A stretch of DNA of 6,572 bases, taken from positions 1-6,572 of the forward strand of contig CAYJIS010000069.1 in NCBI GenBank assembly GCA_964370315.1, written 5' to 3'. The notes under the pieces are model-generated. The model was not told where the DNA came from. It searched no databases and was given only the letters and a program-made list of their open reading frames with translations. Every line of letters begins with the position of its first letter. The first letter of the stretch is position 1. The stretch is from CAYJFX01 sp964370315. Its GTDB lineage: Bacteria; Spirochaetota; Spirochaetia; Treponematales; Treponemataceae. This document shows, piece by piece, positions 4,856-6,572 of the stretch. A program made the position numbers and the translations under genes.

Positions 4856-6333
4856 GAATGTAATTCCTTTTGTAATAGTTTTCCAAGCTTCCAATTGTCA
4901 CCTGCTCCCATAGTAACAAAAAGAATGTCTTTTTTTATTTGGCTAATTCTGTGTAAAACATACGGGAAAGCATCTTCTATTTTTGCAAAATATTTTACAC
5001 TGCTGTGGTAATCACTTGTAGCATCTGCAAGAACAGAGCCATCAAACTTACCATCAAATTTTTCACGTGCAGAGGCGTAAATATCGTGTAAAATTACCTC
5101 ATCTGCACTTTCAAAGCTAGAAGCAAAATCATTCAATAATGAAGATGTCCTAGAATATGTGTGAGACATAAAGTCAACAATAATGTGATAATCTTTATAA
5201 AAATCTTTTAAGCCTTTTATGGTTGTTTTAAGGGCTGTTGGATGATGGGCATAATCGTCCATAATGAGTACATCTTTTTCGCCCACTGAAACCTTGTCAA
5301 TAATTTCTGCACGCCTTCTTGAGCCTCTAAAACTTGCGAAACCTTCTTTAAGCTTTTCATAAATTTCTTTTTTTGATAGTGTAGATTTTGCTTCTTGAAG
5401 TAAAGATACCACAAGGGCACAACCAGATGCGGAATTTAAAACATTATGTGTTCCAGGAACCGTCAAATAAAAGCCTTCTGGAAAATCTTTTTCAAAGCAA
5501 GCAAAGTTAAAAAACTGTTTTCCGTCTTCAATGTCTCCAAGAATTACCCTGTAATCGCCAACGGCTGTAATGCCATAGGGTACTAATACAATATCGCTTC
5601 GTTTTTCTTTTATGATGCGTGCAGTATCTTTTGCACCAGAATCATCTGCACAATAGATTAGCTCACCGTCTTTTGGTAAAAGAAGAGCAAAGTCTATAAA
5701 GGCCCTTTGAATATCTTCAAAGGTTGGAAAATAATCTTGGTGGTCAGATTCTACACTTGTCATAATAATTTTTTTTGGATAAAACGACATAAAGTGCCGC
5801 TTGTATTCACACGTTTCAGCTATAAAAAAATCTTTACCTTGATTTAAAGTACAAGAGCCTTGGGCTAAAGAAGAGTCTCCGAAGCTTGAAATAATGCTTC
5901 CAGCAAGTACTTGGGACGGGAGATTTAGAGCCTTTACGAGCGTTCCTGTAATACCTGTGGTAGATGTTTTACCATGCACACCTGCAATCGCGCAAGAATA
6001 GGTACTTTCAGATATTTTACCTAAGGCTTCTGTATAAAGCATAATGGGTATACCAAGTTTTTTTGCTTGTAATAATTCTTCATGAGTGTCTACATTGTAG
6101 GCTGCAGAGTATATAACAAGGTTAATATCTTTATGAATGTTTTGAGCAGAAAAAAGCTTAGGCGTTATGTGTAAGGATTCTAATACATCGTCAGTATAAA
6201 ACCTGTCTTCTACATCGCTTCCTTCTACAATGGCACCTCGATAGGTACATATTTCTGCAAGGGCTGCCATACCGGTACCCTTGATACCAACAAAAAAAAG
6301 CTTCATGTTTTCTATATCATTTGGAAAAAGCAT
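4852..6333 (-). CDS. murC: UDP-N-acetylmuramate--L-alanine ligase
   Basis: MurC joins L-alanine to UDP-N-acetylmuramate in the cytoplasm using ATP, the first peptide step of peptidoglycan precursor synthesis. The 493-residue product shows the whole Mur-ligase order: the N-terminal nucleotide-sugar domain FFVGIKGTGMAALAE (13-27), the ATP P-loop GVHGKTST (118-125), ETCEYKRHF (173-181) and ESDHQDYF (195-202) in the central domain, GTHNVLNS (294-301), and the C-terminal domain with SRRRAE (338-343), DDYAHHPT (359-366), SHTYSRT (390-396) and MGAGDNW (475-481). The P-loop is GVHGKTST rather than the usual GTHGKTTT, a mild variant. The start is uncertain: the ATG at 6333 adds nine residues before MKLFFVG (ATG at 6306); neither has a Shine-Dalgarno, but a promoter abuts 6333. 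SRRRAE and the DDYAHHPT block favour MurC over Mpl. Confidence 0.94.
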   Translation of the reverse strand: MLFPNDIENMKLFFVGIKGTGMAALAEICTYRGAIVEGSDVEDRFYTDDVLESLHITPKLFSAQNIHKDINLVIYSAAYNVDTHEELLQAKKLGIPIMLYTEALGKISESTYSCAIAGVHGKTSTTGITGTLVKALNLPSQVLAGSIISSFGDSSLAQGSCTLNQGKDFFIAETCEYKRHFMSFYPKKIIMTSVESDHQDYFPTFEDIQRAFIDFALLLPKDGELIYCADDSGAKDTARIIKEKRSDIVLVPYGITAVGDYRVILGDIEDGKQFFNFACFEKDFPEGFYLTVPGTHNVLNSASGCALVVSLLQEAKSTLSKKEIYEKLKEGFASFRGSRRRAEIIDKVSVGEKDVLIMDDYAHHPTALKTTIKGLKDFYKDYHIIVDFMSHTYSRTSSLLNDFASSFESADEVILHDIYASAREKFDGKFDGSVLADATSDYHSSVKYFAKIEDAFPYVLHRISQIKKDILFVTMGAGDNWKLGKLLQKELHS

Positions 6334-6338
6334 AAGTA

Positions 6339-6367
6339 ATAATAGTGTAAAATGGGAGAATTTACAA
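6339..6367 (-). promoter_or_regulatory. murC promoter, -10 box 5 bases from the ATG
   Basis: On the minus strand TTGTAA (6367-6362), 17 bases, then TATTAT (6344-6339). Five bases (TACTT) separate it from the ATG at 6333, whose A is the nearest purine for initiation. This predicts a leaderless murC-yicC mRNA and favours 6333 over 6306 as the murC start. A TACACT at 6350-6345 is an alternative -10 but lacks a partnered -35. Confidence 0.5.
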
Positions 6368-6373
6368 GAGGTG

Positions 6374-6402
6374 TTGTTTTAAGAGAAGATTTTTATTATA
6401 CT
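6374..6402 (+). promoter_or_regulatory. folC promoter, -10 box 6 bases from the ATG
   Basis: TTGTTT (6374-6379), a 17-base spacer and TATACT (6397-6402), followed by AAAAAC and the ATG at 6409. The canonical +1 coincides with the A of ATG. The promoter stands back to back with that of murC in the 75 bases between the two start codons. Confidence 0.55.
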
Positions 6403-6408
6403 AAAAAC

Positions 6409-6572
6409 ATGTCAAACAGCACAGCATTATCCAAACTAGAACGTATTTTATCCGCATACTTAAACTTTGAAATTACACCTAAAAAAGATGCGCTCTGGCT
6501 TAAAAACATGGAACTGCTTTGCACTATTTTTGATAACCCTCAAAATAATTACAGAACAATTCACATTGCAGG
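6409..6572 (+). CDS. folC: Probable folylpolyglutamate/dihydrofolate synthase, 5' fragment
   Basis: The plus-strand frame from the ATG at 6409 gives 54 complete codons, MSNSTALSKLERILSAYLNF... ending in NNYRTIHIAG at the edge. The order of an N-terminal helical stretch, KDALWLKNMELLCTIFDNPQ, then TIHIAG just where the ATP-loop (GTNGKGS) would start, is that of FolC, a Mur-ligase relative that adds glutamates to folates. The diagnostic P-loop itself lies beyond the window, so the name rests on the approach to it. The frame is also open upstream to an ATG at 6352 (adding MGEFTRGVVLREDFYYTKN); that start overlaps the promoter elements and lacks a Shine-Dalgarno, so 6409 is preferred. Confidence 0.72.
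   Translation, partial: MSNSTALSKLERILSAYLNFEITPKKDALWLKNMELLCTIFDNPQNNYRTIHIA

Noticed and set aside
4856..4894. Longer yicC start at 4894
   Set aside because: It would place 13 non-conserved residues before the MTSMTG opening shared by the family, and the ATGA junction at 4855 is a better start.
5217..5420. Minus-strand frame inside murC in another reading frame
   Set aside because: Lies within the conserved C-terminal half of murC and has no independent start signal.

Overview
The window looks like chromosomal DNA from a spirochaete, most probably a Treponema. It is A+T-rich, and the proteins carry treponemal flavours: a lipoprotein with a Gly/Ser linker, an Ig-like domain and a DUF1566-type C-terminal domain; a signal-peptide-bearing outer-membrane-type protein; and MurC/FolC/RNase Z sequences of the expected type. 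The genus is an inference from protein style, not from any search.

Layout from left to right: a 5' fragment of ribonuclease Z (rnz, minus strand, runs off the left edge); a divergent promoter region; a secreted beta-rich probable outer-membrane protein (plus); a 209-base convergent gap holding a strong minus-strand terminator and a possible small RNA; a secreted Cthe_2159/DUF4353-like beta-helix protein (minus); a spacer packed with dispersed-repeat-like fragments and a terminator hairpin; a G+C-richer lipoprotein (minus); an A+T-rich gap with TTGACA elements; then yicC and murC as a minus-strand pair overlapping by ATGA; and finally the start of folC on the plus strand, diverging from murC and cut by the right edge.

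The housekeeping part covers tRNA 3' end maturation (rnz), peptidoglycan precursor synthesis (murC), an RNase-type protein (yicC) and folate polyglutamylation (folC). The middle part is cell-envelope or surface material: three proteins with N-terminal export signals, each with a clear Shine-Dalgarno sequence.

The most notable signal is in the promoters. rnz, murC and folC each have a sigma70-type promoter with a 17-base spacer whose -10 box ends only 5 or 6 bases before the ATG, and none has a Shine-Dalgarno sequence. These three genes may therefore be transcribed as leaderless mRNAs, while the three exported proteins use ordinary leaders. I saw no CRISPR array, transposase, tRNA, rRNA or clear new defence or metabolic system.
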